Below are positions 1 to 10,121 of a stretch of 64,000 bases of DNA, one piece after another; positions within the stretch are counted from its first letter, which is position 1, and every line of letters starts with the position of its first letter. Made by a program: the position numbers and the translations under genes. This stretch comes from Planctomycetaceae bacterium. Lineage in GTDB: Bacteria > Planctomycetota > Planctomycetia > Pirellulales > Lacipirellulaceae. The stretch is from contig PABB01000024.1 in assembly GCA_002702655.1 (NCBI GenBank), forward strand, positions 1 to 64,000, written 5' to 3'. The notes under the pieces are model-generated. The model searched no databases, was not told where the DNA came from, and saw nothing but the letters and a program-made list of their open reading frames with translations.

Positions 1-154
1 ATTGGGGCTTGGTCATTGGGGCTTGGTCATTGGGGCTTGGTCATTGGGGCTTGGTCATTGGGGCTTGGTCATTGGGGCTTGGTCATTGGGCCTTGGTCAT
101 TGGGCCTTGGTCATTGGGGCTTGGTCATTGGAGCTTGGTCATTGGAGTTTGATC
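1..154. repeat. 14-bp minisatellite, 11 copies
   Basis: Eleven head-to-tail 14-bp units (consensus ATTGGGGCTTGGTC) run from the first base to 154. Units 7-8 carry GGGCC and the last two carry GGAG variants, so divergence grows toward the gene-proximal end. The array continues past the left edge of the window. It overlaps the last codons of the ABC ATPase gene, whose final residues are therefore repeat-encoded. Confidence 0.95.
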
Positions 155-1078
155 GTCGGCAAACCTGTGCCCCGTGCAATCAATAAACACGTCCTCCAAT
201 GTTGGCTTGCCGAGCGTTACGCTACGGATCGCCTGCGGGAACGCCTCGACCAGCCGCGGGACCCACTGGTGCCCCTCGGGCTGCTCCAGCCGCACCGCGC
301 CGTCAATCACGGCTGCCTCGCTGCCAAATCGCTCGCCAATTGCGCGGGCCAACTCCGTCGGCTCGTCGCAGCGAACGACAATCGCGTCGCCCCCGACCTG
401 GGAACGCAAGTTGTCCGGCGTATCGAGAGCCACCAGCTTGCCGCGGTCCATGATCGCCAGTCGGTCAGCCCGCTCGGCTTCTTCCAGCAAGTGCGTGGTG
501 GCGATCAACGTCACGCCATCTTGTTTTTGCAGAGTCGCCAACGTGCGCCACAGGTCGATACGCGCCGCCGGATCGAGGCCCGTGCTCGGCTCGTCCAGCA
601 GCAGCAACTGCGGTTCGGAGAGCAACGCCTTGGCCAGTTCGACCCGTCGCCGCTGGCCGCCGGAGAGCTTCTCGGTCAGGTCGCCTGCCCGGTCGGACAA
701 TCCAACGCTGGCGAGCTTGGCGGCGATTCGCTCGCGCAGTACCGCGCCCGACAGGCCGTAGAGTCGCCCGTGGTGCTTCAGGTTCTCGGCGACGGTAAGC
801 TTCTTGTCCAAGCTGGGCGCCTGAAACACGACGCCCAACGCCCGTCGCGCGCCGTGGGCGTCGCTCCGCAGGTCGTGCCCCAGCAGCGTCGCCTCGCCCG
901 CCTGCAGCGGGATGAGCGTCGACAGCAAGCGGAACAGCGTCGTCTTGCCGCTGCCGTTGGGTCCCAAGAACAGGAACGCCTCGCCGCGACGCACAGTCAA
1001 CGACAAATCGTCGACCGCCACCCGCTCTTTATAGCGGTGCGTCACATGAGATACGACCAATGCGTCGTCAGCGGACAT
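125..1078 (-). CDS. ABC transporter ATP-binding protein
   Basis: This is the ATPase subunit of an ABC-2 type (CcmA/NodI/YadG-like) transporter of about 317 aa. It shows Walker A GPNGSGKT at residues 39-46, the signature LSGGQRRR, and Walker B LLLLDEPSTGLDP followed by a switch His (TTH). No permease is visible; it may lie beyond the left edge. The gene is the last of the visible cytochrome oxidase cluster and follows subunit IV at short distance, so a role in oxidase biogenesis is possible but unproven. An alternative ATG at 1120 adds 14 Arg/Ala-rich residues; I prefer 1078 because family members start just before the first strand. The stop codon lies inside the 14-bp minisatellite, so the tail (about DQTPMTKLQ) is probably a recent extension. 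Confidence 0.9.
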   Translation of the reverse strand: MSADDALVVSHVTHRYKERVAVDDLSLTVRRGEAFLFLGPNGSGKTTLFRLLSTLIPLQAGEATLLGHDLRSDAHGARRALGVVFQAPSLDKKLTVAENLKHHGRLYGLSGAVLRERIAAKLASVGLSDRAGDLTEKLSGGQRRRVELAKALLSEPQLLLLDEPSTGLDPAARIDLWRTLATLQKQDGVTLIATTHLLEEAERADRLAIMDRGKLVALDTPDNLRSQVGGDAIVVRCDEPTELARAIGERFGSEAAVIDGAVRLEQPEGHQWVPRLVEAFPQAIRSVTLGKPTLEDVFIDCTGHRFADDQTPMTKLQ

Positions 1079-1135
1079 GGCAGGCAAAGTGGCAAGCGCC
1101 GGCCGTGCGTGCCGCCGCATCAGCGCGGGTCGAAT

Positions 1136-1585
1136 CTAGTGGTCGCCGTCCGTATGGTAAATCTCGCCTTCGTCCTCGACCTCGTCCGCTTCCTCGGGCG
1201 TCAGTTCGGCCGCGTACTTCAGCCGCTCATACGAAGCGTGTTCCATGCGTTTGCCGACGTCCGGCACAAGCATCAGCACCAGAAACAGCGACATCAGCGA
1301 AGCGGGGATCGTGAGCACCCACTTCCAGTTGGCTTCCCATTTCAGGTGCATGAAGAACATGATCACCAGCATCGCCTTGGTGCAGGAGACGCCCATCATC
1401 CAAATCCGCTTGATCGCCACGCTGTCGCCTACCACGGCGTCCCACACCGGCAAGTTGGTGACGTAGGACAACGAAGTGAGGAACACCAAGGCGACGGCAA
1501 CCGACACGTATATGCCGACGCCCTGAGGGCCGTGATGGTGAGCGTCGTCGTGCGCGGCGTGCGCGTCGGTGGCGGCGTGAGACAT
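1136..1585 (-). CDS. ctaF: Cytochrome c oxidase subunit IV (small subunit)
   Basis: A 149-aa membrane protein of the prokaryotic cytochrome C oxidase subunit IV family, a non-catalytic subunit of the haem-copper oxidase. It has a His/Asp/Ala-rich N-terminus (MSHAATDAHAAHDD), then three hydrophobic segments including the typical KRIWMMGVSCTKAMLVIMFFM helix region, and an acidic tail. The ATG at 1585 begins the conserved part; the open frame extends upstream, but only through sequence that resembles the intergenic text repeats. It lies directly downstream of subunit III, which fits a terminal oxidase operon. Confidence 0.85.
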   Translation of the reverse strand: MSHAATDAHAAHDDAHHHGPQGVGIYVSVAVALVFLTSLSYVTNLPVWDAVVGDSVAIKRIWMMGVSCTKAMLVIMFFMHLKWEANWKWVLTIPASLMSLFLVLMLVPDVGKRMEHASYERLKYAAELTPEEADEVEDEGEIYHTDGDH

Positions 1586-1689
1586 ATCGGGAAAGCTCCG
1601 GTGAAGGCTGTAGGCTGTCGGCTCTCGGCAATCGGCCGGAGTTGGCTGGTAGCCGTCCCCGACCTCTGGCCTCCCGCCTCTGACCTCTC

Positions 1690-2805
1690 CTAGAACAAAT
1701 AAAGCAACGGAAACAGGAAGATCCACACGAGGTCGACAAAGTGCCAATACAGGCCGACGTTTTCAATCGTGCCCGCCATGTTGGCGCCGAGCGTCTTGGT
1801 CAGCAGGATGACAAACGCAATCAAGCCGACGATGACGTGGATTGCGTGAAAGCCTGTGACCAGAAAGTACGTGCTGGCCCATAGGTTGCCGCCGGGGATC
1901 ATGATCGGCAGCTCCAACCAGGGGTGCTGGTCGTTGTAGCCTGCGGCGTGGTCGTCGCCGTGATCGGCCGCGGGCGCTTCGGTCGAGACCAGCATGATCT
2001 GCGGGCGGCCGGTGGACGCAGCCTTGGCCGCCGGCTCTTCGTGCTCAACGGCCGCTTCTTCGCTCCCGTGACCTTGCAGGCTGGCGCGAGGGTATATCCT
2101 GTTGGCCAATAGCGTCAGCTTCTTGCGCGCCTCCACTGCGCCGACGGACGTCGACTCGGGATTCTCGCGAAACAACTGCTCGATCGCGTCTAATTCCGGA
2201 GCGATCTCGTCATGCACGGCCAGCTTGTCGTTCACCTCGTCGATCTGCGCCTGAATCGCCTCGCTGGCGCCGCCCGCTTCGGCAAGCTGGTTCTCCAACT
2301 CGGTCTTGGTGGTCTGCAGCTGCAACTTCAGATCGGCCAGCCGCAGTCGCACGGCCTGGGCGTAGCGAACGTCTGGTTTTTCGTAGATCTGACTGTGCGG
2401 CAGCGCGGGGTAGATGCCGTGCGAGAACTTCGCGTTGTACTCGAACGCCTTGATGCCCAAGAAGACGCACCCCAGCGTCAGCGTCAGCACCATCCAACCT
2501 TTGGCGTTGGAGGCGTTGTTCCGCTTGGCGGCTTCCAGCGCGAGCACAATGGTGATACTCGACCCGATCAGCACAGCCGTGTTGATCGCGCCCAGGTACT
2601 CGACCAGATGCACGTCGTGCGTGCTGGGCCACGCAGGGGCTCCGAACCGCAACACGATGTAGGCGCCCAGCAGCCCGGCGAAGAACATAATCTCCGTCGA
2701 CAGAAATAGCCACATGCACAACTTGCCGTTGGGAATCGGCAAGGACGGCTGGTAATCGAAACCAGCGTGATGATGGCCGTCGCCGTGGGAATCGTGATCG
2801 CTCAT
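1690..2805 (-). CDS. ctaE: Cytochrome c oxidase subunit III with large insert
   Basis: Subunit III of the aa3-type oxidase, 371 aa; bacterial homologues are usually about 200-270 aa. The N-terminal part has the normal helices ([19 protein letters not shown], then [20 protein letters not shown], then a third ending near FLGIKAFEY). The C-terminal part has the last helices ([18 protein letters not shown], and [15 protein letters not shown] with the conserved WHFVD). Between residues about 135 and 290 lies an extra hydrophilic region with a predicted coiled coil ([20 protein letters not shown]) and a His/Ala/Glu-rich stretch. The N-terminus is His-rich. It sits between ctaB and subunit IV in the oxidase operon. 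Confidence 0.92.
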   Translation of the reverse strand: MSDHDSHGDGHHHAGFDYQPSLPIPNGKLCMWLFLSTEIMFFAGLLGAYIVLRFGAPAWPSTHDVHLVEYLGAINTAVLIGSSITIVLALEAAKRNNASNAKGWMVLTLTLGCVFLGIKAFEYNAKFSHGIYPALPHSQIYEKPDVRYAQAVRLRLADLKLQLQTTKTELENQLAEAGGASEAIQAQIDEVNDKLAVHDEIAPELDAIEQLFRENPESTSVGAVEARKKLTLLANRIYPRASLQGHGSEEAAVEHEEPAAKAASTGRPQIMLVSTEAPAADHGDDHAAGYNDQHPWLELPIMIPGGNLWASTYFLVTGFHAIHVIVGLIAFVILLTKTLGANMAGTIENVGLYWHFVDLVWIFLFPLLYLF

Positions 2806-2891
2806 GACTATGGAAGTGATGATTTATGATTGATGAATGCGGAACTCTTATCTGGCTGAAAGCCGACCGCTGAATGCTGACAGCTTTTCCG

Positions 2892-3839
2892 TTACAAACT
2901 GACCATCAACAGCACGCCCATCCAGACCGGCAAATACAAGAGCGTGCTCTTGAGCAACTGCCGAGCGGACGCGTCGTCGCGCGACAAAGCAAACCGCACG
3001 GCCAAGGCGAACTGCCCGCCGCCCAGTGCCAGCGCCCACAAAGCGTACACGCCCGGACTGCCGCTGGTGGGCGTCAACGCGGGGATCAAACTGACGGGCA
3101 AAATCAACGCCGCTCCGACCACCGCCCACGCGGCTGCCCGAGCGCCGGTGGGATCCACCACGGTCACCATCTGCTGGCCCGCCGCGGCGTAGTTCTTGCG
3201 ATAGAGCCAGGCGATCGCCATGAAGTGCGGGAATTGCCACAGAAACAGCACGCACGCCAGCGACATTGCCGTGAGTCCCAGGGGCCGCCCCGTGGCGGTC
3301 CACCCCATCAACAGCGGCAACGCCCCCGCCACGGCGCCCACCACGGTATTGAGCGGCGTGCGGGTCTTCATCGGCGTGTAAACCACGACGTACAGCAGCC
3401 AACTCGCCAGCCCCAGCGCGGCGGTGAGCAGATTCACGCGCGTCACCAGCCACGCCATGCCAATCGCCAGCGTCGCGGCGGACAGCGTAGCAGCCTCCAT
3501 GGGCATGATCCGCCCAGCGGGCAGAGGCCGATTCGCGGTCCGCGCCATGCGGCGATCCAGGTCCCGTTCCCACCATTGATTCGCCATGCTTGCACTGCCG
3601 GCGACCAACGCAGTGGCGGCCAGCGCCTCGACCAACACGATCGGCTGCAAAGCGTGCGGCGTCGCGATGCAGGCCGCCGCGGCGGCGACAATCAACTCCA
3701 GCACGACAATTCGCGGTTTGGACAGCTGCAGGTAGTCCGCCAGCCGAGCCACGATCGCCGCGCCGGGCGAACGCGCCACTTGCACGCCCCGACCATCGAT
3801 CGTGCGGGCCACCAGCGAGGGCATGGGAATCCGGCTCAT
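2892..3839 (-). CDS. ctaB: Protohaem IX farnesyltransferase (haem O synthase)
   Basis: A UbiA-superfamily membrane prenyltransferase of 315 aa that adds farnesyl to haem b, giving haem O for the oxidase. The first Asp-rich motif is NQWWERDLDRRMARTANRPLP. The later conserved segments VYTPMKTRTPLN and FLWQFPHFMAIAWLYRKNY are present, with about eight to nine hydrophobic helices. The ATG at 3839 overlaps the ctaA stop codon by four bases (ATGA type), so the two haem-modifying enzymes are probably translationally coupled. A longer reading frame exists upstream but is only the ctaA gene read out of frame. Confidence 0.95.
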   Translation of the reverse strand: MSRIPMPSLVARTIDGRGVQVARSPGAAIVARLADYLQLSKPRIVVLELIVAAAAACIATPHALQPIVLVEALAATALVAGSASMANQWWERDLDRRMARTANRPLPAGRIMPMEAATLSAATLAIGMAWLVTRVNLLTAALGLASWLLYVVVYTPMKTRTPLNTVVGAVAGALPLLMGWTATGRPLGLTAMSLACVLFLWQFPHFMAIAWLYRKNYAAAGQQMVTVVDPTGARAAAWAVVGAALILPVSLIPALTPTSGSPGVYALWALALGGGQFALAVRFALSRDDASARQLLKSTLLYLPVWMGVLLMVSL

Positions 3840-4846
3840 GCCAACACCCTCCCGCTGGCGGTCAGCGAAGGCAACGTCAGCCGACGAATGCCTGTGCGGC
3901 GACCTGCGTACAGCGCGACAGCCACCGTCAGTGCCACCAGCAACGACCCCGCCGCCCCGTGGCCGGTGACCACCAACGCACGCACGGACTCCGCCTCGCG
4001 ATTCAGATAATCGACTTCGCCAGTGTATTGGGCGACCCATGCCGGCACGCCGTATTTGAACAACCAAGTCGTCAACCCCAGCGCAAACTGGGCGATGATC
4101 AGCAGTTGAATCAACATAGTTAGCCGCTTTGCGACCCCGGTCCGCCAGGCTCGTACCGTGAGCAGCGTGAGATAGATAATGACGGCGACGGCCGTCAGAG
4201 CATGCAGGTAAGACGCCGCTTCAAACAATGCGGCCGAACCGTCGCGGATCATCAACGCGCTGTGCCGCACAACGACTCCCAGCGTCAGTTGACCGAACGT
4301 TAGCCCGGTGCAAATGATCGCCAGTCGCGTGAGCTTGCGATCGGCCGCCGCGGGTTGCGCAAGCGTGCGAGACTGCTCCCAACCACGCGAGGTCACAACC
4401 ACAAAGCCAGCCGCCGCGGCAAAAAACAGCGGGCCGGTCACTCCGTGAATCAGCGCCGCCACGCGCTGGTCGAGCACGACGCGGAGGCCGCCCAGGACGC
4501 CCTGCGCAATCACGCCAGCCAGCAGCAGCCACGCGTAGCGCTTCACCGCCGGACGAGCGCCCGCCATGTACGCCGACACCACCAGGGCGATTGACAGCAA
4601 TCCAGCGACCATTCCCAGCAGCCGGTGCCCGTGTTCGATGAACTTGTCGCCCGCCGAACTGAGCCACGGATACAGCGGCATCGCGACGCCGTCGGAGGTC
4701 AGCCAGTCGCGAAACGCCATGCCCGAGCCGGACGCGACGACCCACCCGCCCCACCAGACCAGCGGGAACGTCGCGCACGCCAACGCCCAACCCCAACGAT
4801 GGGGCCAAGGGCGGGCGGTCGGCGGCAGTTTGGATGTGGCGGTCAT
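3836..4846 (-). CDS. ctaA: Haem A synthase (CtaA/COX15 type)
   Basis: A polytopic membrane mono-oxygenase of 336 aa that converts haem O to haem A for the oxidase. The pattern of paired helices with conserved His and Glu fits CtaA/COX15: an EHGHRLLGMVAGLL motif in the first half, RHSALMIRDG and YLHALTAVAVIIYL later, and VVTGHGAAGSLLVAL near the C-terminus. I chose the ATG at 4846; a TTG at 4864 would add six residues. The 3' end overlaps ctaB by four bases. It lies between ctaD and ctaB, so haem A maturation is encoded inside the oxidase operon. Confidence 0.92.
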   Translation of the reverse strand: MTATSKLPPTARPWPHRWGWALACATFPLVWWGGWVVASGSGMAFRDWLTSDGVAMPLYPWLSSAGDKFIEHGHRLLGMVAGLLSIALVVSAYMAGARPAVKRYAWLLLAGVIAQGVLGGLRVVLDQRVAALIHGVTGPLFFAAAAGFVVVTSRGWEQSRTLAQPAAADRKLTRLAIICTGLTFGQLTLGVVVRHSALMIRDGSAALFEAASYLHALTAVAVIIYLTLLTVRAWRTGVAKRLTMLIQLLIIAQFALGLTTWLFKYGVPAWVAQYTGEVDYLNREAESVRALVVTGHGAAGSLLVALTVAVALYAGRRTGIRRLTLPSLTASGRVLA

Positions 4847-4856
4847 TGATTGCAGA

Positions 4857-4928
4857 TTGGCCAATGGCCATTTGCCGTTTCAAATTCAGGAATCGTGGAA
4901 CCTGCAATTGCCATTGGCCGTTGGCCAA
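4857..4928. repeat. Short imperfect inverted repeat between ctaD and ctaA
   Basis: The arms TTGGCCAATGGCCA (4857-4870) and TGGCCGTTGGCCAA (4915-4928) are inverted copies with 13 of 14 matches, enclosing about 44 bp. It fills most of the gap between ctaD and ctaA. No poly-T run follows, so it is not an evident terminator. Confidence 0.7.
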
Positions 4929-4938
4929 GGTGCTATTC

Positions 4939-6726
<1,788 letters not shown>

Positions 6727-6788
6727 GAAAAATCCTCGGCTATCGGGCCGAACAGAACCTTCGGCTAATCAACGCGAACGCTAACAAC

Positions 6789-7586
6789 TCAGTCCGTCTC
6801 GGCGACCTCGACGGTCATCGTGTCGGCGTCGCTGCGCAGCTCTTGAAGCTTGGCGTCAAACTCATCGGGCGGCAGGAACGTCACCTCGCCCTTCATCTTG
6901 TAGTGGCCCCAACCGCACAACTCGGCACAAACAATGTCGTAGCTGCCTCCAGCGGTGGCCTTGAACCACATGCTCTGTTCCATGCCCGGAACCACGTCCT
7001 GCTTCATTCGCATGTTCGGCAGGAAAAAGCTGTGCAACACGTCGGCGCTGGTGATCTTCAGCAGCACCTCTTTGCCGTACGGCAGGTACAGCTTGCCGTC
7101 AGTGCGCACCACGTCGTCGTGCGTGTACAACTCGCCGTCTTTGCCGGGATAGCGAAAGTCCCAATTGAACTGCCGACCGGTGACTTCCACGGTGGGCGGA
7201 ATCTCGGGGGCCCGCATCTTGCTGGCGGCCCAGGCGTCCATCTGGTAGATCGCGATGAACAACAACGTGACCGCCGGGATGATCGTCCACACGACTTCCA
7301 GCGAATGGCTGCCGTGGCTGTAGGCGACCGGCGCGGCCGTTTTCTTGGAGCTGTATTTCCACATGAAGTAGAACAGCACCAATTCCGTCACGATGAACAC
7401 GATGCCGGTCAAGTACAAGATGAACATGAACAGCCCGTCGATGACGTGGCCATGTTCAGAAACGTCGCGCGGGAGCCAAATGTCGAAGTACGGCGCGGCG
7501 ACAAACGTCGCCACGCCGCCAATCGGCACGAGCAAGAACAACAGCGCCCAGAAGCCGGGCATCCAGTTGGCAAATCGCTTGAACAT
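6789..7586 (-). CDS. ctaC: Cytochrome c oxidase subunit II
   Basis: A 265-aa subunit carrying the binuclear CuA centre that accepts electrons from cytochrome c. There are two N-terminal helices (FWALLFLLVPIGGVATFVA and a second around LFMFILYLTGIVFIVTELVL), then the periplasmic cupredoxin domain. All CuA ligands are visible: His185 in DVLHSFFLP, and CAELCGWGHYKM at residues 220-231 (two Cys, Glu, His, Met). No fused cytochrome c domain is present, in keeping with the separate dihaem cytochrome encoded just upstream. The ATG at 7586 was chosen because the frame before it is not conserved-looking and has no hydrophobic segment. Confidence 0.96.
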   Translation of the reverse strand: MFKRFANWMPGFWALLFLLVPIGGVATFVAAPYFDIWLPRDVSEHGHVIDGLFMFILYLTGIVFIVTELVLFYFMWKYSSKKTAAPVAYSHGSHSLEVVWTIIPAVTLLFIAIYQMDAWAASKMRAPEIPPTVEVTGRQFNWDFRYPGKDGELYTHDDVVRTDGKLYLPYGKEVLLKITSADVLHSFFLPNMRMKQDVVPGMEQSMWFKATAGGSYDIVCAELCGWGHYKMKGEVTFLPPDEFDAKLQELRSDADTMTVEVAETD

Positions 7587-7657
7587 GATGATCTCGAAAG
7601 TCGCGTGAGCGAGTGGGCCGTCAGGCACGTCGCAAGTGAGAGCGGCGCTGAGCCCCG

Positions 7658-8971
7658 CTAATTGACCAGCGTCTCCGCGTTGACGGGCAACGCACGCTGC
7701 GGAATGCTGGCTGCCTCGTACGGCAGCGAAAGCACGTAGTCGACCAGGTTCCAAATCTCCTCGTCGCTGAGCGTGGCGCCGACGCCCGGCATCGGCGACC
7801 CCGGAATGCCTTGGTGAATCCGCCAGTAGATGTCAATCCGACGACGACCGCCGCGATACACGCCCGCCCGCAGATTCCGCGGAATCGCATTGCGAATCGG
7901 GTACAGCGTGGCAATGACGTCCTCGCGGTCGGAAAGCAGTTGCTCCGAGCGATCCAGCTCGCGCAGGTCGTCCTCGTCCAGGTCGTCCGCCTCACGTTCC
8001 TCGGCCACCGAGTCGGCCAGGCTGTCGGTCGCGGCGATCAACTCCAACTGCTCCTTGGTCCACATGTCGTAGTCGGTCGTCTGGCCGTCGCCCAATCCGG
8101 TCGGCCCATGGCAGGTGTAGCAGTTGGCCCGCTTGTCGTAGAACAGCTCGCGGCCTTTGACAATCGACGCGGCCCGCTCTTCGGCGGTGCGATTGTCGAG
8201 CTCAGGGATCGCATCTTCGTCCGGGACAACGACAGATTCGTTGGCTGCCTGCCACGTTTCGCTCACATCGGCCACGATGTCAGCGATCGCCTCGCGCTGG
8301 TCCTCGGCATACTCTCCGTCAACCGGATTCAGCGGAATGCGGTACACGCGGCCCTCGTCATCCTCGTCCTCGCCCAGTTCGTCGTAGACGTAGCTCGTGA
8401 GCGCCCGCTCCACCTCGCCGCGAATCGCCAGGTATTTCACATACTCGACCAGCGCTTCGATCTCAGCGGAAGCCAACAGCGAAAACGACGGCATCGACGT
8501 GCCGGGCGCCCCGTTCCAGAGAATGCGATGCAGATCTTCGTCGGTGGGGCGATCGGCTGCCGCGTTCGACTTGAATTTGAACAGCCCCATGCGATAGTCG
8601 CGCGGATAGGGATTCAAGAAGCGGGCGGTCGGGCCGCGGCCGTCGCCGGTCACGCCGTGACAATGCACGCAGTGCTTGCGATACAGGCCGTGGTTGACGC
8701 CTGCATCATCGCTCCAGGCCGGGCCCGCCGCGAGATTCAGCTTCGCTTGGTCGAGCCCCGACCCTGCGGGGGCAATCGGTTGGTCCGGCGTGCCGAAGAG
8801 ACCATCCAGCACGTTGGCGATTTCCTGCTGGTAGTCGCCGTCGGTTTCGGTGCTGACCATACGCACCATGTTGAGCCGGAAATCCGGCGTCTTCGACTCC
8901 TGGCAACCAACCGAAGCGACGACCGCTCCGATGACGGGCAACAGACGAAGGAAAGGGGTCGTGTACTTCAT
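7658..8971 (-). CDS. Dihaem c-type cytochrome lipoprotein
   Basis: An exported protein of 437 aa with an N-terminal lipoprotein signal (lipobox ASVGC followed by QE). It has two haem-c sites, CVHCH near residue 101 and CYTCH near residue 287. Each lies in a cytochrome-c-like domain with a distal Met candidate (GTSMPSF after the first, GSPMPGVG after the second). A long acidic, Glu/Asp-rich linker separates them. It lies directly upstream of oxidase subunit II, so the likely role is to carry electrons from the bc-type complex to CuA while anchored to a membrane. The ATG at 8971 gives a clean signal peptide. Confidence 0.9.
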   Translation of the reverse strand: MKYTTPFLRLLPVIGAVVASVGCQESKTPDFRLNMVRMVSTETDGDYQQEIANVLDGLFGTPDQPIAPAGSGLDQAKLNLAAGPAWSDDAGVNHGLYRKHCVHCHGVTGDGRGPTARFLNPYPRDYRMGLFKFKSNAAADRPTDEDLHRILWNGAPGTSMPSFSLLASAEIEALVEYVKYLAIRGEVERALTSYVYDELGEDEDDEGRVYRIPLNPVDGEYAEDQREAIADIVADVSETWQAANESVVVPDEDAIPELDNRTAEERAASIVKGRELFYDKRANCYTCHGPTGLGDGQTTDYDMWTKEQLELIAATDSLADSVAEEREADDLDEDDLRELDRSEQLLSDREDVIATLYPIRNAIPRNLRAGVYRGGRRRIDIYWRIHQGIPGSPMPGVGATLSDEEIWNLVDYVLSLPYEAASIPQRALPVNAETLVN

Positions 8972-9134
8972 GGATTCGTCAGTTCGCTCGGGCAAGCGAG
9001 CTGGCAAAACGCCAGGCTTGCGGCAACAAGGCGCGGTAGGAACTTGTGAAAATCTCGCCGGCAATCGCCCCGACGCCTCAGCGTCGATGCGACCGCGGCA
9101 AAGCGGCATCTCGGCATCTCGGCACGAAGAACGA

Positions 9135-10070
9135 TCAACCCGACAGCGCCGAGGCCGGCACCTGGATCGTGATCTCTTCCGTTTGGTCTTCCTCAAGCTT
9201 GATCTTGAAACGGCCCTTGTTGGTCCATCCCAGTCGGTCGGCCGTTTCGCCCTCGGCGATCACGGCCCCGCCGGGCGCCGATTCGTGCCAAACTTGAATT
9301 TCAATCGTCTCGCCAGCCGGCAGGTTCGCCAACTCGAATGCTCCGTCCTTGCCGGTCACCGACACATAGCCGTTTTCCCGCGGCAACATGTACGACACCA
9401 TCCAGGGGTGAATACTGCAAGTCACCTTGGCCGGCGACGACTCTTCCCTTTGAGGCTCGTAGGGCGTCGATCCGTCGGCGGGCACCGTTTGGTTGAACGC
9501 ATTCTGTCCCTGCACGTTCGTGTTGTGTCCCACGGGATCGCTATTCTTAATCATCACCGTTTGCCCAATCACGATCGGGCAGACGTGCGACAGAAAAACG
9601 CACTGTTTCTGGTCGAACACCACCTCTTCTTCGGGCGGCTCGGCCGACTCATGCACGCGTGACACTTTGCGAGCGTAGATCGCCACGTTGGCCAATCCGC
9701 CGTCGTCGCCCACAATCAGCCACTCCTGCGGCGGAGCGGTTCCGCCAGGCGCGCACGTGGCCATGTCCTTGGTCGCGTTGTACGGCGGCATCTCCGGCGG
9801 ATCGCCGACGAACACAATACGCCCCTTGAGCGTCGCCCATCCGGTGCCGCCGGCCTCGTCGCCAGCCTCGTCCCCGCCGGCATCCGCCGACGCCGAGGCG
9901 AACGCTTCAGCAATCTTGCGGGCCTGCTCTTCTTGGGCGACGGGGCCAATGGTGGCCGACTGCTGACAACCGACGACGCTTGCCGAGGCAAGGACGATCA
10001 GGAGGCGCCAGCCGCGGCGAAACCCGCCGCGGCTGGCGCTATACATGCTGCAATCGCTGTGACGACTCAT
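9135..10070 (-). CDS. Cupredoxin-like exported lipoprotein
   Basis: A 311-aa lipoprotein (lipobox ASVVGC, then QQ) related to the next gene upstream. Shared features are a Trp-x-x-hydrophobic-Lys-Gly-Arg start to the domain, SDPVGHNTN, CSIHPWMVSY and a final beta domain with VWHES. His and Cys in these motifs could form a copper or redox site; this is inference from spacing, not from a known structure. It sits within the respiratory operon between the two cytochrome c genes, so an electron-transfer or metal-handling role is plausible. An alternative ATG at 10046 also gives a full signal peptide. A perfect 15-bp palindrome (10005-10039) lies inside the signal-peptide codons. Confidence 0.82.
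   Translation of the reverse strand: MSRHSDCSMYSASRGGFRRGWRLLIVLASASVVGCQQSATIGPVAQEEQARKIAEAFASASADAGGDEAGDEAGGTGWATLKGRIVFVGDPPEMPPYNATKDMATCAPGGTAPPQEWLIVGDDGGLANVAIYARKVSRVHESAEPPEEEVVFDQKQCVFLSHVCPIVIGQTVMIKNSDPVGHNTNVQGQNAFNQTVPADGSTPYEPQREESSPAKVTCSIHPWMVSYMLPRENGYVSVTGKDGAFELANLPAGETIEIQVWHESAPGGAVIAEGETADRLGWTNKGRFKIKLEEDQTEEITIQVPASALSG
10005..10039. repeat. Perfect palindrome inside a signal-peptide coding region
   Basis: The arms GCGCCAGCCGCGGCG (10005-10019) and their exact reverse complement (10025-10039) are separated by five bases. It lies inside the first codons of the cupredoxin-like lipoprotein and encodes SASRGGFRRGWR. It looks like a REP-type element captured in frame. 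Confidence 0.85.
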
Positions 10071-10121
10071 GCAGAAAAAACTCGCAAGTAGTGGGAAGTA
10101 ACAACTTCAACCGCAGGCGCC

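Noticed and set aside
2-1693. A 563-codon open frame on the plus strand over the ABC ATPase and oxidase subunit IV genes
   Set aside because: It is the antisense of two clear genes and begins in the minisatellite; high-GC DNA gives long antisense frames.
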